DNA of 64,000 nt from JADKAV01 sp963733395 (GTDB taxonomy: Bacteria; Actinomycetota; Actinomycetes; S36-B12; UBA10799), in contig CAVTCZ010000017.1 in the NCBI GenBank assembly GCA_963733395.1, positions 137,688-201,687 of the forward strand, in the 5' to 3' direction. The number at the start of each line of letters is the position of its first letter. Position 1 is the first letter of the stretch. The translations under genes were made by a program, and so were the position numbers. The notes below the pieces were generated by a model that saw nothing but the letters and a program-made list of their open reading frames with translations, had not been told where the DNA came from and did no database searches. Of this stretch, positions 35,894 to 45,674 are shown piece by piece.

Positions 35894-36750
35894 CACAGAG
35901 CCGGTCTGGGGGGGAGGCCTCAGGCGGGGTTTCGGAGGCCCGTTGTCTCCAATCGTTTCAGTGGCCGATTCCAGAACCCAGAGGTCGGCCGAGGCCGACA
36001 GTCGAGTGCTGTCGTCGGAGTCGGGCCACAGGGGCGTAGGTGTCTAGCGTCCCCGGCCGCGGCCTGGCAGACGCGCCCGAACCGTCTTGACAGATTCCCC
36101 GGTGGCGCTGGCCGATGAGTTCCATGGCATTCCGGTCACCGCGAAGTACGAAGCCCCGGCCTTCAGTTGGACCCGCTTGTTGCGCACCGCGGGCGTGCGG
36201 GATTGTCCGGTCGCGGGCTACCCCCAACTCCCCGAAGCATGCCCAGGCCGCCCCAGGGTCGTCAGCCTTCTGTCGGGCGATCCGGAAGACTCCGACAGCC
36301 TCGGCTCTGCCACCGGAGAGCAACGCCAATCAAGATCAATTGCTTATGCGTGAGTCCGAGCGAATCGCCTGCCGTAGGTCATACGCCCCGTCAACACGCA
36401 GCGTAGTGCCTCAAGTCAAGATGCCCGCGAAAGTTGATCCGTGCCTCATCTAGGAATGCCCGCGAAATCCTGGGTCAGGAGGCTTTGACGCGGATGCCCT
36501 TGCGGATGTCGGCTTCACATACGCCTTGGCATACCTGCTGGTGAGCTCGGCCCGGGACCTCATCGACAACTCACTCCTCATACCCCAACACCTGGGCGCT
36601 CGATGGCATAATGGACAGGAAGTCGCACCAAAGCCAGGTATTCGTGGGCACGGTGGACGGCGCCTGTCCGTGAGGTTTCACGTTGGCCATCCACGACGCG
36701 AAGGCCCCGTCCGAGCGTCAACCGTGAAGACGAACCTGCCTGGCCAACCG
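35894..36750. other. Long interval without a supported gene
   Basis: Short frames on both strands show no ribosome site, domain or signal peptide. Base composition is less GC-biased than in the genes. A fragment around 36510-36600 (ALAYLLVSSARDLIDN) could be the relic of a helical protein but cannot be extended. Confidence 0.5.
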
Positions 36751-39700
36751 CTACCGGACCAACGGTTGTAGATGAAGCACCCCATCGGGCTGCGGGACCG
36801 TCGGCGGGACGCCGTACCAATCTGACACGACCGTCTCGTAGACCTCGCTGAACTGGTACCTGCTGTGCCCGTGTAGGCCGGGGTTGGGGTCATCGGTGAG
36901 GCTGCCGGGGGAGTATTCGCTCACGACTCGGTCAGCCACGGAGTTCGCGTTGGAGAAAACCCTGAAGCCGATGGGGTCCGTGCGGCGGAACAGGTTGATC
37001 CAGTGGGGCTGGTCGGTACCCACCTTGAGGTAGAGCGCCAGGGAACTGTTGGGAATGGTCGGCTTCTTCTCGACTCTCTGATCGAGATCGGGCGCCGCAT
37101 CCCGGAACAGGATCCGCCGGTCGATCGGCTCGTATCCCACCGCCTGAGCGCTGAACACCGCCGGGAAGATGCGGCCATACCACATGCGCAATTGAGAGCC
37201 GTAAGTCACGCATCGCACCTGCTCCCAGCCCATGGCGTTCCAGGTCCTGAGTTGACACAGCGCAGCGACCGCGATGGTCGATCCCTGACTATGCGCGGAC
37301 ACGATGACCCGAGCGCCGCGACTTAGTGCCCAGTGCATGCGGTCGATGAGTTCGGGGACGACCCGCTCGGCGTAACACGGCGGACCCAGCGGGTGGGCAA
37401 CCCTTGGCCAAAAGGTGGTGAGGTCCCACAAGATGCCTATCGAACGGCGCATCGAGTCGGACTTGCGCAGCCTTGAGGCTGCAGCCAGCAGCAGAAGCGA
37501 CACTCCGAGGGCCACCCACAGCCCGGCATCGGCCAGACTGCGGACCCAGCCGCTGTCGGCGTTCGCGAACATCCCCCACTTCCAGGGAGGAACGCCAGTC
37601 GCTGCACCGAGCAGAACTGCCAGCGCCGCGATGCAGGTCACGAAGGCGATGAGGCCAACCATCCGTTCGGTGCGGTGGGTGTACCCGGCGGCGGTTCGGG
37701 CCTTACGGCTGCGTTCGCGCAGGTGATCCCGCAGGTTGGGTAGATCCTTGCTCAAGGAGGCTTGGACGGCCTGCTGGTTGCCGCGGGTAAGCCGCCAGCG
37801 GCCATATCCGGCAATGCTGACCAGCGACACCCCGATCAACCAGAACGGTAGGACCGACGCGAAATAGACCAGCGCCAACGGAACTACCAGCGGCTCCTGC
37901 AGGCTCTGATCGCTGTTCAGTGTCACAGGGCCTTCGATGGTAAGCGTGCGAGCTACCGAGCCATTGGAGGCCAGAACGCCGCGCGCGACATAGGCGCCTT
38001 TGCCATCCGCTGCACATGGGTTCGCGCTCGCCTGCTCCGGCACGACACACGTGTCGACCAGCGTGATCGGCCCTGTGTAGACCACCGTGCCATTGCTCAC
38101 CTCGACGCCGCTGAGAGACGACAGCGCCCTCGGATCGGCGGGAGCTGGCTGGGCCTGGGGGACTAACGCTCCGTCGGCGATCGCCACTGGCCGACGGTCG
38201 GGGGTGCTCACCAGCAGTTGGTCGGCCTGGAGGGTGCCAGAGGTGATCGTGGCCGTGTCCCCACTCGTTACCAGCGTTGCCCTGGTCGCGGTGAGGTCAC
38301 CTTCGGTGGTGAAGCGCAGGCTCGCCCCTGAGGACTGAATGGTGGCCGCCAGGAATCCCGGCGACTCATCGGAATTAAATGTGGCCTGCAGATCCTCCAC
38401 GGTCTGCTCCCCACCGTTGAGATAGTCGGCCACCCACACCACCGTCGAGGTGCTGAACAGTGCGGCCACCCACACAGCCGCTCCAAGGACCATCGCTGGC
38501 CCCGCGCCATTCCACGCATAGGCCGTGCTGGGTCGCCGCCTTCGGGCCAGCCACACCAGCGACACGACAAAGGCTGCGGCGATCGGACCGCCCCACCACC
38601 ACTCGCCTTGCCAGAGATGGCTGCTGAGCCAGCCGATCACGGCTACGACAGTCACCGCGATCAGAGTGATCTCGCCTTGAACGCGCCCCATGCTCGCCGT
38701 GAGAAAACCTGCCACGATCAGGACAAGCATCGCGAGTGGAACCTCGACGCCCAGGTCGTGCCCGGGCAGCAATGGAGCCGCCACCACTTGCGACGGGGCG
38801 AAGACCAGCATCGTCACCGCGTAGGCCAGGCCGAGGACCACGGGACTCCAACTCAAGACGTGCGCCAGCACGTTATACGCGGTGGAGTCCTCGCGGACCT
38901 CCAGGAACTCCGAGCCGTCCCGATAGGTGACGGCGACGGTCACCAGGGCGGTCCACAACAGCACGGACGCGAGAACCAGGACCCCTACCACGGGTGCCTG
39001 GCGGGTTCCCCCGATGACCAGCGGTGCGGTGGCAAGCACCACGACGTAGGCCGTCCCCGCCGTGATGTGCACCCGGCGCAACATTGAGGTGCGGTCCAAG
39101 CCGTACCACATGTTGCGCCTGCCCAGGATCCAGTCGCCGGACCGGCTCGAAGCCTCCTCCGACTCCGCCACGGCCGCGTCGGAGGTTTCGCTGTCGGGCA
39201 TGACGGGGGCGACGGTAGCCGAGGCAACGGACTCGTAGCGGTGCAGAGTCTGGCGGGACAACCCCCACAGCAGGGTCAGCACGGCGAGCGGGAGCATGGA
39301 GCCCACCAGTACCCGCCTCGTCGGGCTGTCCCACGGAGGTGCGGCGAGGAAGTCGAGGAATCCCGGCACGGCACCGCACACGTTCGACCCTCCTCGGAAG
39401 CACTGCCAGGCGACGAGGTCAACACCGATGGTGAACATGGCAGCAACCAGCAGGAGGGTCAAGAGCAGCCCGGCGATCCGCATCCAGATCGCGCTCCAGG
39501 CCTTCCTCTCAGTCATCTCAGGTCGTGTCCAGTACGCCAGGTTGACCAGCGCGAACGGCAAGAGTGTCAGCCACAGGATGCGCCTGATGACATCCATGAT
39601 TCCGGTCACCCCGGACGTCAGGCCTCCCCATGAGTAGGCCTCGACCGCTACGTTGTCGGGCCGCTGCGGACCATAGGGCTGTGCTCCGGCCTTGCACCGG

Positions 39701-39828
39701 TAGAAGCCGGTGCGTCGATCGCCTGCCACCGGTTCGACGTCCGAAGCATCCACGCCCAGCATGTCTGAGGGTGATGTCCCGGCCACCCCGTGGACGCGGA
39801 TCTCAAGAACCTTCGTCGCACTTTGCAC
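36751..39828 (-). CDS. Large membrane protein with lipase-like alpha/beta-hydrolase elements
   Basis: 1025 residues, intact. It opens with LEIRVHGVAGTSPSDML, a strand plus oxyanion-like HG segment. About ten hydrophobic helices follow (for example RILWLTLLPFALVNLAYW, IAGLLLTLLLVAAMFTIGV, and a cluster at 280-500), then an exposed middle region at about 510-620 and more helices to about 790. The C-terminal part has GARVIVSAHSQGSTIAVAAL, a nucleophile elbow (S-x-x-S-x-G with H-S-Q-G) near residue 845. The halves would form a split alpha/beta-hydrolase core with a membrane insert. Esterase or lipase activity is an inference. No neighbours suggest a pathway. Start ATG 39828. Confidence 0.7.
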   Translation of the reverse strand: MQSATKVLEIRVHGVAGTSPSDMLGVDASDVEPVAGDRRTGFYRCKAGAQPYGPQRPDNVAVEAYSWGGLTSGVTGIMDVIRRILWLTLLPFALVNLAYWTRPEMTERKAWSAIWMRIAGLLLTLLLVAAMFTIGVDLVAWQCFRGGSNVCGAVPGFLDFLAAPPWDSPTRRVLVGSMLPLAVLTLLWGLSRQTLHRYESVASATVAPVMPDSETSDAAVAESEEASSRSGDWILGRRNMWYGLDRTSMLRRVHITAGTAYVVVLATAPLVIGGTRQAPVVGVLVLASVLLWTALVTVAVTYRDGSEFLEVREDSTAYNVLAHVLSWSPVVLGLAYAVTMLVFAPSQVVAAPLLPGHDLGVEVPLAMLVLIVAGFLTASMGRVQGEITLIAVTVVAVIGWLSSHLWQGEWWWGGPIAAAFVVSLVWLARRRRPSTAYAWNGAGPAMVLGAAVWVAALFSTSTVVWVADYLNGGEQTVEDLQATFNSDESPGFLAATIQSSGASLRFTTEGDLTATRATLVTSGDTATITSGTLQADQLLVSTPDRRPVAIADGALVPQAQPAPADPRALSSLSGVEVSNGTVVYTGPITLVDTCVVPEQASANPCAADGKGAYVARGVLASNGSVARTLTIEGPVTLNSDQSLQEPLVVPLALVYFASVLPFWLIGVSLVSIAGYGRWRLTRGNQQAVQASLSKDLPNLRDHLRERSRKARTAAGYTHRTERMVGLIAFVTCIAALAVLLGAATGVPPWKWGMFANADSGWVRSLADAGLWVALGVSLLLLAAASRLRKSDSMRRSIGILWDLTTFWPRVAHPLGPPCYAERVVPELIDRMHWALSRGARVIVSAHSQGSTIAVAALCQLRTWNAMGWEQVRCVTYGSQLRMWYGRIFPAVFSAQAVGYEPIDRRILFRDAAPDLDQRVEKKPTIPNSSLALYLKVGTDQPHWINLFRRTDPIGFRVFSNANSVADRVVSEYSPGSLTDDPNPGLHGHSRYQFSEVYETVVSDWYGVPPTVPQPDGVLHLQPLVR

Positions 39829-40452
39829 AGGCCCCCTAATCCTCGACCTATGAGCTCAGAATCCCACGACGGAACGCGTAGGTCAACGCCCGTCAGGCGC
39901 CGATAGAGAGGGGTTGGCGGGCAGTTCACGTGGCACCCGGCATCGGGGGTTTTGGTGACGGCCCCCGATCCAGGGCTGTGCCCCCGCCGGTGAACGGCTA
40001 ACTCGGATCACCGCCCGCAGCGGGCACTTCCGACAGGCCCAGGGGACGAACGCTCGTTTCCTGGTGGTTCGGTACCTGGATACCAGCACTCGGTCCAAAT
40101 CGGAGCGTTGGACACGGGTTCAAAGACCGCGTTTTGGGCCGAGTGCTCTGGTCCTGGACGCACACGAGTTCACGGTGACTGATGCGAGCGCCGATGAGGA
40201 GCGTGAGGTGTTGCGCGCTGTGGCCGGCGGGGGGAGTGCACTACGGGGCATTCCGCTACGCCCACACGTAAGTTCGAGACATGGTGTGACAGCCACACTG
40301 GGCCGGCTGATCGGAGCCTCAGTCGGTCAGGGCGGAGAAGAAGTCCTCAAGTAATCCGGCATCGACAATCTGCTGGAGGGTCTCCTGGAACCACGAAATG
40401 ACCTCGTCGTCGGTGAAGAAATCAGGGCCTCCCGGCATTGATGTGGGTGGTT
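39829..40452. other. Interval without a supported gene, next to an IS scar
   Basis: Frames at 40064-40354 (+) and 40319-40438 (-, 39 residues) lack ribosome sites and domains. The segment adjoins the ISL3 remnant and may include unrecognised IS sequence; I could not identify terminal inverted repeats. Confidence 0.5.
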
Positions 40453-40690
40453 TCAGGGTCCGGAGGCGTGCATGCGTTCGTGGGGTAGGACGTGTTCGAT
40501 GGGTCTGAGGGTGAGCATGATGAGGGCGATCGCGGCGTTGGCGGAGTGGAATCCGTAGGCCCGGTTGATGATGAGCCGGACGCGGCGGTTGCCTACGTGG
40601 CGGGCGTTGTTGACGCCAAGGCGGACCGCGGCCAGGATTCCGTCGATCCGTTTGCGGATGGTCCGGTCCACGGTGACGAACGGTCCGGAG
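40453..40690 (-). pseudogene. ISL3-family transposase, C-terminal remnant
   Basis: About 75 residues on the minus strand: RTIRKRIDGILAAVRLG, VNNARHVGNRRVRLIINRAY, GFHSANAAIALIML and a terminal LPHERMHASG. This is the usual end of ISL3-type transposases (VRLIINRAYGFHSA is the strongest word). The frame's similarity stops near 40690, where the oxidoreductase fragment on the plus strand begins, so the upstream DDE part is deleted. Confidence 0.75.
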
Positions 40691-41168
40691 AGTTGCTGTG
40701 CTCAGTGATGGCGGCGAGTTGCCGTACGACCTGTTCCTCGGGGTGCCTGTGCATCGGGCGCCGGCAGTCGCGGTTGCCTCGGGGCTGACGGAGAACGGCT
40801 GGATCCCTGTGGATCCGCTGACCCTCCAGACCCAGTTCCCAGGGGTGTACGCGATCGGCGACGTCACCAGCGTCGGCACACCCAAGGCCGGGGTGTTCGC
40901 CGAGGGCCAGGCATCGGTGGTCGCCGCGGGGATCATCGCGACGGTGCGCAACACCGCGACGAACCGAACCTACGACGGCCACGGGATCTGCTACATGGAG
41001 TTCGGCGGCCACGAGATCGCCAAGATCGACGTGACTTTCCTCAGCGGTGCACGTCCCGCCGGTTCGCTGGAAGGCCCCGACGCCAATCTCGCCGCGGACA
41101 AGTCCGCCTTCGGTACCGAACGCATCCAGCGCTGGTTCGGCAAGGCCTGGACGGGCGTCGGCGCCTGA
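40677..41168 (+). pseudogene. C-terminal fragment of an SQR/Ndh-like FAD-dependent oxidoreductase
   Basis: About 160 residues without an N-terminal FAD fold. The fragment reads RRVAVLSDGGELPYDLFLGV, then the ENGWIPVDPLTLQTQFPGVYAIGDVT motif with the second FAD-binding GD, TPKAGVFAEGQASVVA and a C-terminal region GHGICYMEFGGHEIAKIDVTF. It resembles the end of sulfide:quinone or flavocytochrome c-type reductases. In-frame TGA at 40674-40676 closes the frame upstream, exactly at the ISL3 junction, so the gene is truncated by the IS event. ATG 40698 could in principle start a short product, but without the FAD domain it is unlikely to work. Confidence 0.75.
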
Positions 41169-41438
41169 AGTGTTCCGGGTGATCCTGCCCGTGAGGGGAT
41201 CTTGGGGGCGCAGTTCCAACGTCAATCGCGCTGCCCTCTGCGTCCACCCGGCGCCCTTCGGGATTCTGGACGTCGGGTAGCGCGATCCGCTGGACATAGC
41301 CATTCGCCGGGCGGGTACATGCAAGCACGTCCGGGAGGCGCACGTTCGGCCCCCTTGTCGGCGTGCTCGCCGGCGTACCCAGGACTCTGATCGAAAGGGC
41401 CATGGTCGCCGGCCTCGCAGGAGCCTACGTTCAGAAGG

Positions 41439-41924
41439 GTGAAGCCCTATCTGCGATCGCTGACCACCGTCGCCCTTGCCCTGTCTGCTCTCGTTGTATC
41501 GAGCCCGGCGGGGGCTGCGCCTGACACCGCAAACAAGGTGACTGTGTTTCACGAGGATGAGGTAGTCGCGGAGTTCACCACCGCGAAATGTCGGAAGTCG
41601 CGTGGCGGGTTCGTTGCGCGGACCCCGGTCGTGGGCGGATACCGGCTGTTCGTGGCCATCGACGACTTCAGCGGGTTCCACTCGTACGACCTCGTGCACG
41701 GCAAGAACGCCGACCCGTACGTCGTGATCCTCCAGAACGGTGAAGCTGCTTTCAGCAACCTGTACGTGCCGCCCTTCCCCGTCCCCGGATACGGGCAGGT
41801 CAACTTCAGGTCGAAGGGCAAACTCATGGGGGTTGGCTTCCAGCCCACCTTCAACCGAGCAGGCACTGATGGGGTCGTTTTCGCAGGCGCTGTGAGATGC
41901 CAATACCCGAAGAAGGGCAAGTAG
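41439..41924 (+). CDS. Small secreted protein of unknown function
   Basis: GTG 41439 with AAGGGT upstream opens a signal peptide (VKPYLRSLTTVALALSALVVSSPAGAA). The mature part of about 135 residues has two Cys (TAKCRKSRGG near the start and AVRCQYPKKGK at the end), probably one disulphide. Strand-like segments lie between them (YRLFVAIDDFSGFHSYDL, DPYVVILQNGEAAFSNLYV). The basic tail resembles that of other exported proteins in this window. No known domain recognised. A hairpin at 42008-42048 follows. Confidence 0.65.
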   Translation: MKPYLRSLTTVALALSALVVSSPAGAAPDTANKVTVFHEDEVVAEFTTAKCRKSRGGFVARTPVVGGYRLFVAIDDFSGFHSYDLVHGKNADPYVVILQNGEAAFSNLYVPPFPVPGYGQVNFRSKGKLMGVGFQPTFNRAGTDGVVFAGAVRCQYPKKGK

Positions 41925-42007
41925 GGAGCGGGGGTCAGCATCAGACAATCACGGCTTTCTATCTGGCGCTCGGCGGGGCCGCCGATCCTCCCTGCTGACC
42001 CACCGCC

Positions 42008-42048
42008 CGCACCTTCATCGCGCGGCTGATGTGCGTGATGAAGGTGCG
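42008..42048. terminator. Candidate terminator hairpin
   Basis: CGCACCTTCATC (42008-42019) pairs perfectly with GATGAAGGTGCG (42037-42048), 84 nt after the 41439-41924 stop. The loop is 17 nt and there is no clear U-tract. Confidence 0.5.
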
Positions 42049-42205
42049 CTCCTGTGCCTTGTGCGCCCAACTGGCGAAGGCCCGACTGAACGCGCAGAGA
42101 GCCTCGACCGTTTGACACACGTTTGACACATGATAAAAGGTCACATGGCGAATCAGTTTGTGGTGATCTTGTGGTCGTCAAGGCGCCTCTGCGTTCGATC
42201 GTGTG

Positions 42206-42667
42206 TCACAAGGGGACCGATTGCGCCAGAGTTGATTCGCTGAGGTGGCCGGAGCTCCCTGCGGAGATCACATCGACCGGCGCGGTCAGCACTTCACGAA
42301 GAGCCTCTTCCAGGGTGAGGAGGGTGACGATATCCGCTTCGGGGGGGAACTCAACCAGGAGGTCGAGATCTGAGCCGACCTCATCCTGGCCCGTCGCGAC
42401 CGACCCGACTATTCGAGCATTCGTGCCGCCAACTGCCGCCACCTCAGCCTTCACTTCCTGCCGAGCTGCCCGCAGCAATTGGGATGGCCGCACCTGGAGA
42501 GCTTGATCGAGTCGGTGGCGGACTGTGCCGGTGGGCTCCCGATTCCCCCGTTCGAGGGCTGAGATCAGGGGCTGCTTGACGCCGGATACGGCTGCGAGTT
42601 CGCGCTGGCTCAGCCCCGCGGCTGTGCGACGCAGCCGCAGTCGATAGGCATAGGTGCCCTGGACCAT
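42206..42667 (-). CDS. XRE-type HTH fused to a minimal nucleotidyltransferase (MNT) domain
   Basis: 153 residues. Residues 5-65 are an XRE helix-turn-helix (LRLRRTAAGLSQRELAAVSG, VKQPLISALERGNREPTG). Residues 80-150 are a MNT fold with the GSxxxGxxxxxSDLDLLVEF nucleotidyl-transfer motif (GSVATGQDEVGSDLDLLV). HTH-MNT proteins commonly act as antitoxins for HEPN or related toxins by NMP transfer. No partner gene is visible within 280 bp on either side, so it is either an orphan or its toxin is lost. ATG 42667. Confidence 0.78.
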   Translation of the reverse strand: MVQGTYAYRLRLRRTAAGLSQRELAAVSGVKQPLISALERGNREPTGTVRHRLDQALQVRPSQLLRAARQEVKAEVAAVGGTNARIVGSVATGQDEVGSDLDLLVEFPPEADIVTLLTLEEALREVLTAPVDVISAGSSGHLSESTLAQSVPL

Positions 42668-42944
42668 GGATCGACGATAACGGTTGTGTTATCGCTTCGA
42701 GAAGGTCCGGTTCGTGTAGTGCCTCAGGAGATGTACTCGTACACCACGACCTGGATCTCGGGGTGGCCGGCCTTCAATTCGTGGTTCGCATGCCGACCTC
42801 CCGCGGCCACGCAGACACCCAAGAGGCGTTAGTGAGCCTGCTTGCCGCCTCCGCACCTGCTAGACGTGCAACCTCGTCGAGGGCATGTGCCACCACGGGT
42901 GTGCCCTACTCCCTGCCCGATGGCGCGAAGGCAACGATCCGCGT

Positions 42945-45380
42945 CTACGGCTGGCTTTGGGTCCTGTATTTCGCGATGCGCTTGTACGCGAGGTAGTCTC
43001 CCGTGGCCGGGGCCGACCAGCGGATCCGCAGGCGCAGGGGATATCCCCGGGTCTGCAGGAACACCGCGCCGTTCGCCTTGCGTATGACGCGGTAGTAGGG
43101 GCGATCAAGGGATCCTTGGGGACGCGCAACCGAGCCGCTCACCGCGACGCGCACCCGTTTGCCCGCGTTGGTGATGCACTGCTTCTTGAGCAGCTTCGTC
43201 GTGCCGCGCAGGGGGATCCGCTTGGGAACCAACACGCACTTGTCGAGCGGGCGTTGCCTGATCGGGACGACAGCGGTCACCGCCAACGACCGTTGTACGG
43301 GCGCGGCTGCGGCGTAGTTGGCGTTGCCGGCCTGATCGGCGGTGACGGCGCATGTCCCCACGGCCACCAGCGTCAGCGTTGCCCCGTCCGGCCCACCCGT
43401 GGTGCATATCGCCGGGGTGGTAGAGGCGAACTGCACCGGATTGCCCGAGGGGCCACCTGTGGCAGTCAGGGTCACGGGTCCCGCATCCAGGCGCACATCA
43501 GGTGGTTGCGGGAAGGTGATGGCCTGGGTCCCTTGTGCCACCTGGAAAGACCGCTGAATCTGCGGCGCCGGCTCGTAGAAGGCATTGCCGGCCTGATCTG
43601 CGGTGACGGTGCATGTCCCCACGGCCACCAGGGTCAGGGTTGCCCCGTCCGGCCCGCCCGTGGTGCATACAGCCGGGGTGGTGGAGGCGAACTGCACCGG
43701 ATTGCCCGAGGGGCCACCTGTGGCAGTCAGGGTCACGGGTCCCGCATCCACAGAGACATCCGCTGGCTGCGGGAAGGTGATCTCCTGCGGCAAGGGCACG
43801 GTGAAGGTGCCGATTGATGTGCTCCAGTCACGAAGCGACGTGGTGGCGTAGTACTCGCCGGTGTACCAGAAGGCACGCTCGTTGGCCGGGTCGACCGACA
43901 TCGCCGAGTAATCACCCCAGCGGTTCGAGCCCGTCTGCGACCCCCCGCCGGCGCGCATCACCTGCTCTGCCTGCAACGTGCCGGGTGGATCCGATGCCGT
44001 CCTCGTGGCGTAGCGAAGGCTGGGGAACTCGGTGGAGCTTGATGCCGAGTAGCCCAAGGCGATGCTGCCGTTGGCATCCATCGCGATCGATCCCATCCAC
44101 CGATCGAGACCGTCGCCGGGGTCGTGCGTCCCCTCCTGCTTGAGAGTCCACCCGGAGCCGGAATCTGCGAGTTCGAACCATCTGATCGCAGCCCCCGCGC
44201 TACCGGACCCGCCACCCACCGTGAAGTTGCCGACCAGCGCCTCGCGGTCTGCGAGCCTGCGATAGGCAAAGCGCTGCATGGGCCATTCGCTCACCGGATC
44301 GACCTTCTGCGCCGTGCCCCCCTGCGGGATGCAATTGAGATTGAAGAAGCCGCACACCGTGTATGTGAAGGGTTCGATCGGGATCGTCGCGATCTTGGTG
44401 AACGTGCTGTTCCCGGGGGTGGCGAAGTCGGGGGTCAACGCGAACATCTCGAGCCGGTCGGGGTCCGTCCCACCGTGGAACACGTTGTCCTTGAAGGTGT
44501 AGAACAGGCCTCCGACGGCACTTGGAGCCAGGGTCCCGTCGACGTCCGCCGGCATCAGGAAGTTGGTCTCACCGCCGAATCGGATCGAAGTCGCAGGCAG
44601 GCCGAGGAGCATCTTGCTGCGATCGAACGCGTACGCCGCATACGTCGACTCGTTGGTGCCGACGTAATAGCCGGACGGCCACACACCGAGTTTGAAGTAG
44701 TCGGGGAACTCCGTGGTGGTGAACGAGTACAGGTAGTAGGTCCCCAGAGGATCGGGCGTGGTCGACACCGCGAAACACAAGGTATTTGGGGCATCCTGGA
44801 ATTGGCTGAGGACCCAACGGTCGGAAAGGGGGTCGTACACGACCTGGGGATCCCCGCGATCGCCGGTGCGGCACGCACCGCTGGCGAAAAGGGTGCTGAG
44901 GTCGAAGGCGGGCTTCAGCAGTACCCCGCTCTTGTTGAAGATGGCCACCTTGGTGGCGTTGACCATTTGGATGTAGTGGTTGGGGCCCACATCCCCAGTG
45001 GGGTCCGGAGGTGTGCACCCGGCGCACGCTTCCGGGTTTCCTGTGCCGTCGAACACCAGATCCGGCGCAGGGGAGAGCCCTTTGGCCACGCTCGAGGGCT
45101 TGGGGGTGCGTCCCGTGGGATCCTCAGTCGAGGGTCCAGCCTCGCCGCGCCGCTCGGGCAGGGGATTGACACGGGGGTTGACGATGCTGGGCGTCGCATC
45201 AGTGGGTGAGGTCGCGTCCAGGTCGCGTACCGCAACACTGACGCTCGCGACGCTGGGGCCGATCGTGGTGGGCGGGTCGGGAGGGTTGGCGGCGGAGACA
45301 ACCGGTGCGATGCCAGGAAGAGTCGTGAGCACCAGCGCTGCCGCAACCCCGCCAGCCATCTTGATCACGAGTGTCCGCAT
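42945..45380 (-). CDS. Secreted repeat protein with two near-identical Ig-like modules
   Basis: About 811 residues from ATG 45380 (signal MRTLVIKMAGGVAAALVLTT). Residues about 110-540 are a globular domain with conserved-looking Cys (ACAGCTPPDPTGDVGPNHYIQ, ACRTGDRGDPQVVYDPL) and propeller-like words (RWVLSQFQ, RWMGSIAMDANGSIALGYS). Two modules follow (QEITFPQPADVSVDAGPV and QAITFPQPPDVRLDAGPV), nearly identical at the DNA level. A basic C-terminal region (KKQCITNAGKRVRVAV) closes it. Extracellular and possibly adhesive or sugar-binding; no catalytic residues recognised. Confidence 0.75.
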   Translation of the reverse strand: MRTLVIKMAGGVAAALVLTTLPGIAPVVSAANPPDPPTTIGPSVASVSVAVRDLDATSPTDATPSIVNPRVNPLPERRGEAGPSTEDPTGRTPKPSSVAKGLSPAPDLVFDGTGNPEACAGCTPPDPTGDVGPNHYIQMVNATKVAIFNKSGVLLKPAFDLSTLFASGACRTGDRGDPQVVYDPLSDRWVLSQFQDAPNTLCFAVSTTPDPLGTYYLYSFTTTEFPDYFKLGVWPSGYYVGTNESTYAAYAFDRSKMLLGLPATSIRFGGETNFLMPADVDGTLAPSAVGGLFYTFKDNVFHGGTDPDRLEMFALTPDFATPGNSTFTKIATIPIEPFTYTVCGFFNLNCIPQGGTAQKVDPVSEWPMQRFAYRRLADREALVGNFTVGGGSGSAGAAIRWFELADSGSGWTLKQEGTHDPGDGLDRWMGSIAMDANGSIALGYSASSSTEFPSLRYATRTASDPPGTLQAEQVMRAGGGSQTGSNRWGDYSAMSVDPANERAFWYTGEYYATTSLRDWSTSIGTFTVPLPQEITFPQPADVSVDAGPVTLTATGGPSGNPVQFASTTPAVCTTGGPDGATLTLVAVGTCTVTADQAGNAFYEPAPQIQRSFQVAQGTQAITFPQPPDVRLDAGPVTLTATGGPSGNPVQFASTTPAICTTGGPDGATLTLVAVGTCAVTADQAGNANYAAAAPVQRSLAVTAVVPIRQRPLDKCVLVPKRIPLRGTTKLLKKQCITNAGKRVRVAVSGSVARPQGSLDRPYYRVIRKANGAVFLQTRGYPLRLRIRWSAPATGDYLAYKRIAKYRTQSQP
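43338..43790. repeat. Two near-identical Ig-module copies within one gene
   Basis: Bases around 43338-43530 and 43597-43785 encode the same module (VTLTATGGPSGNPVQFASTT, then CTTGGPDGATLTLVAVGTC) with only a few base differences. This indicates recent duplication or gene conversion. Confidence 0.85.
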
Positions 45381-45674
45381 GCGGTCACCTCTCTCGCTCA
45401 AGCGCAGCCGCACGGCCGTCGTCGCGACCGACGGTAACAGCAAGAGACCGGTGATCCCGTGTCAGCGAAGCGCTATCGTCACCCAGGTCGTGTGCCGAGA
45501 CGAACTGCTTCCGGGCGTCAGTCACCAGGCGTGGAACCTTGCCATCCAGACCGCGCGACTGGATGTGGCGGCGTAGGCCCTGCAGGACGCTGACCTCGAG
45601 GAGGCCACGGTTGCGGAGAACCTTCACAGTGCAATGAGGCACTTCCTCTCCTTGCAGCACGCGACGGAATCCAC
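45381..45674. other. Interval without a clear gene
   Basis: A 91-residue frame on the minus strand (45385-45660; VPHCTVKVLRNRGLLEVSVL) has no ribosome site. It may be a fragment, but I cannot assign it. Confidence 0.45.

Noticed and set aside
40319..40438. 39-residue acidic ORF (minus strand) ending FFSALTD
   Set aside because: Tidy start and stop, but no ribosome site and it adjoins IS debris. Too short to support.
42145..42243. 32-residue ORF preceded by doubled GTTTGACACA words
   Set aside because: No ribosome site and it overlaps the end of the HTH-MNT gene on the other strand. The doubled word is noted, but I cannot show that it is a promoter.
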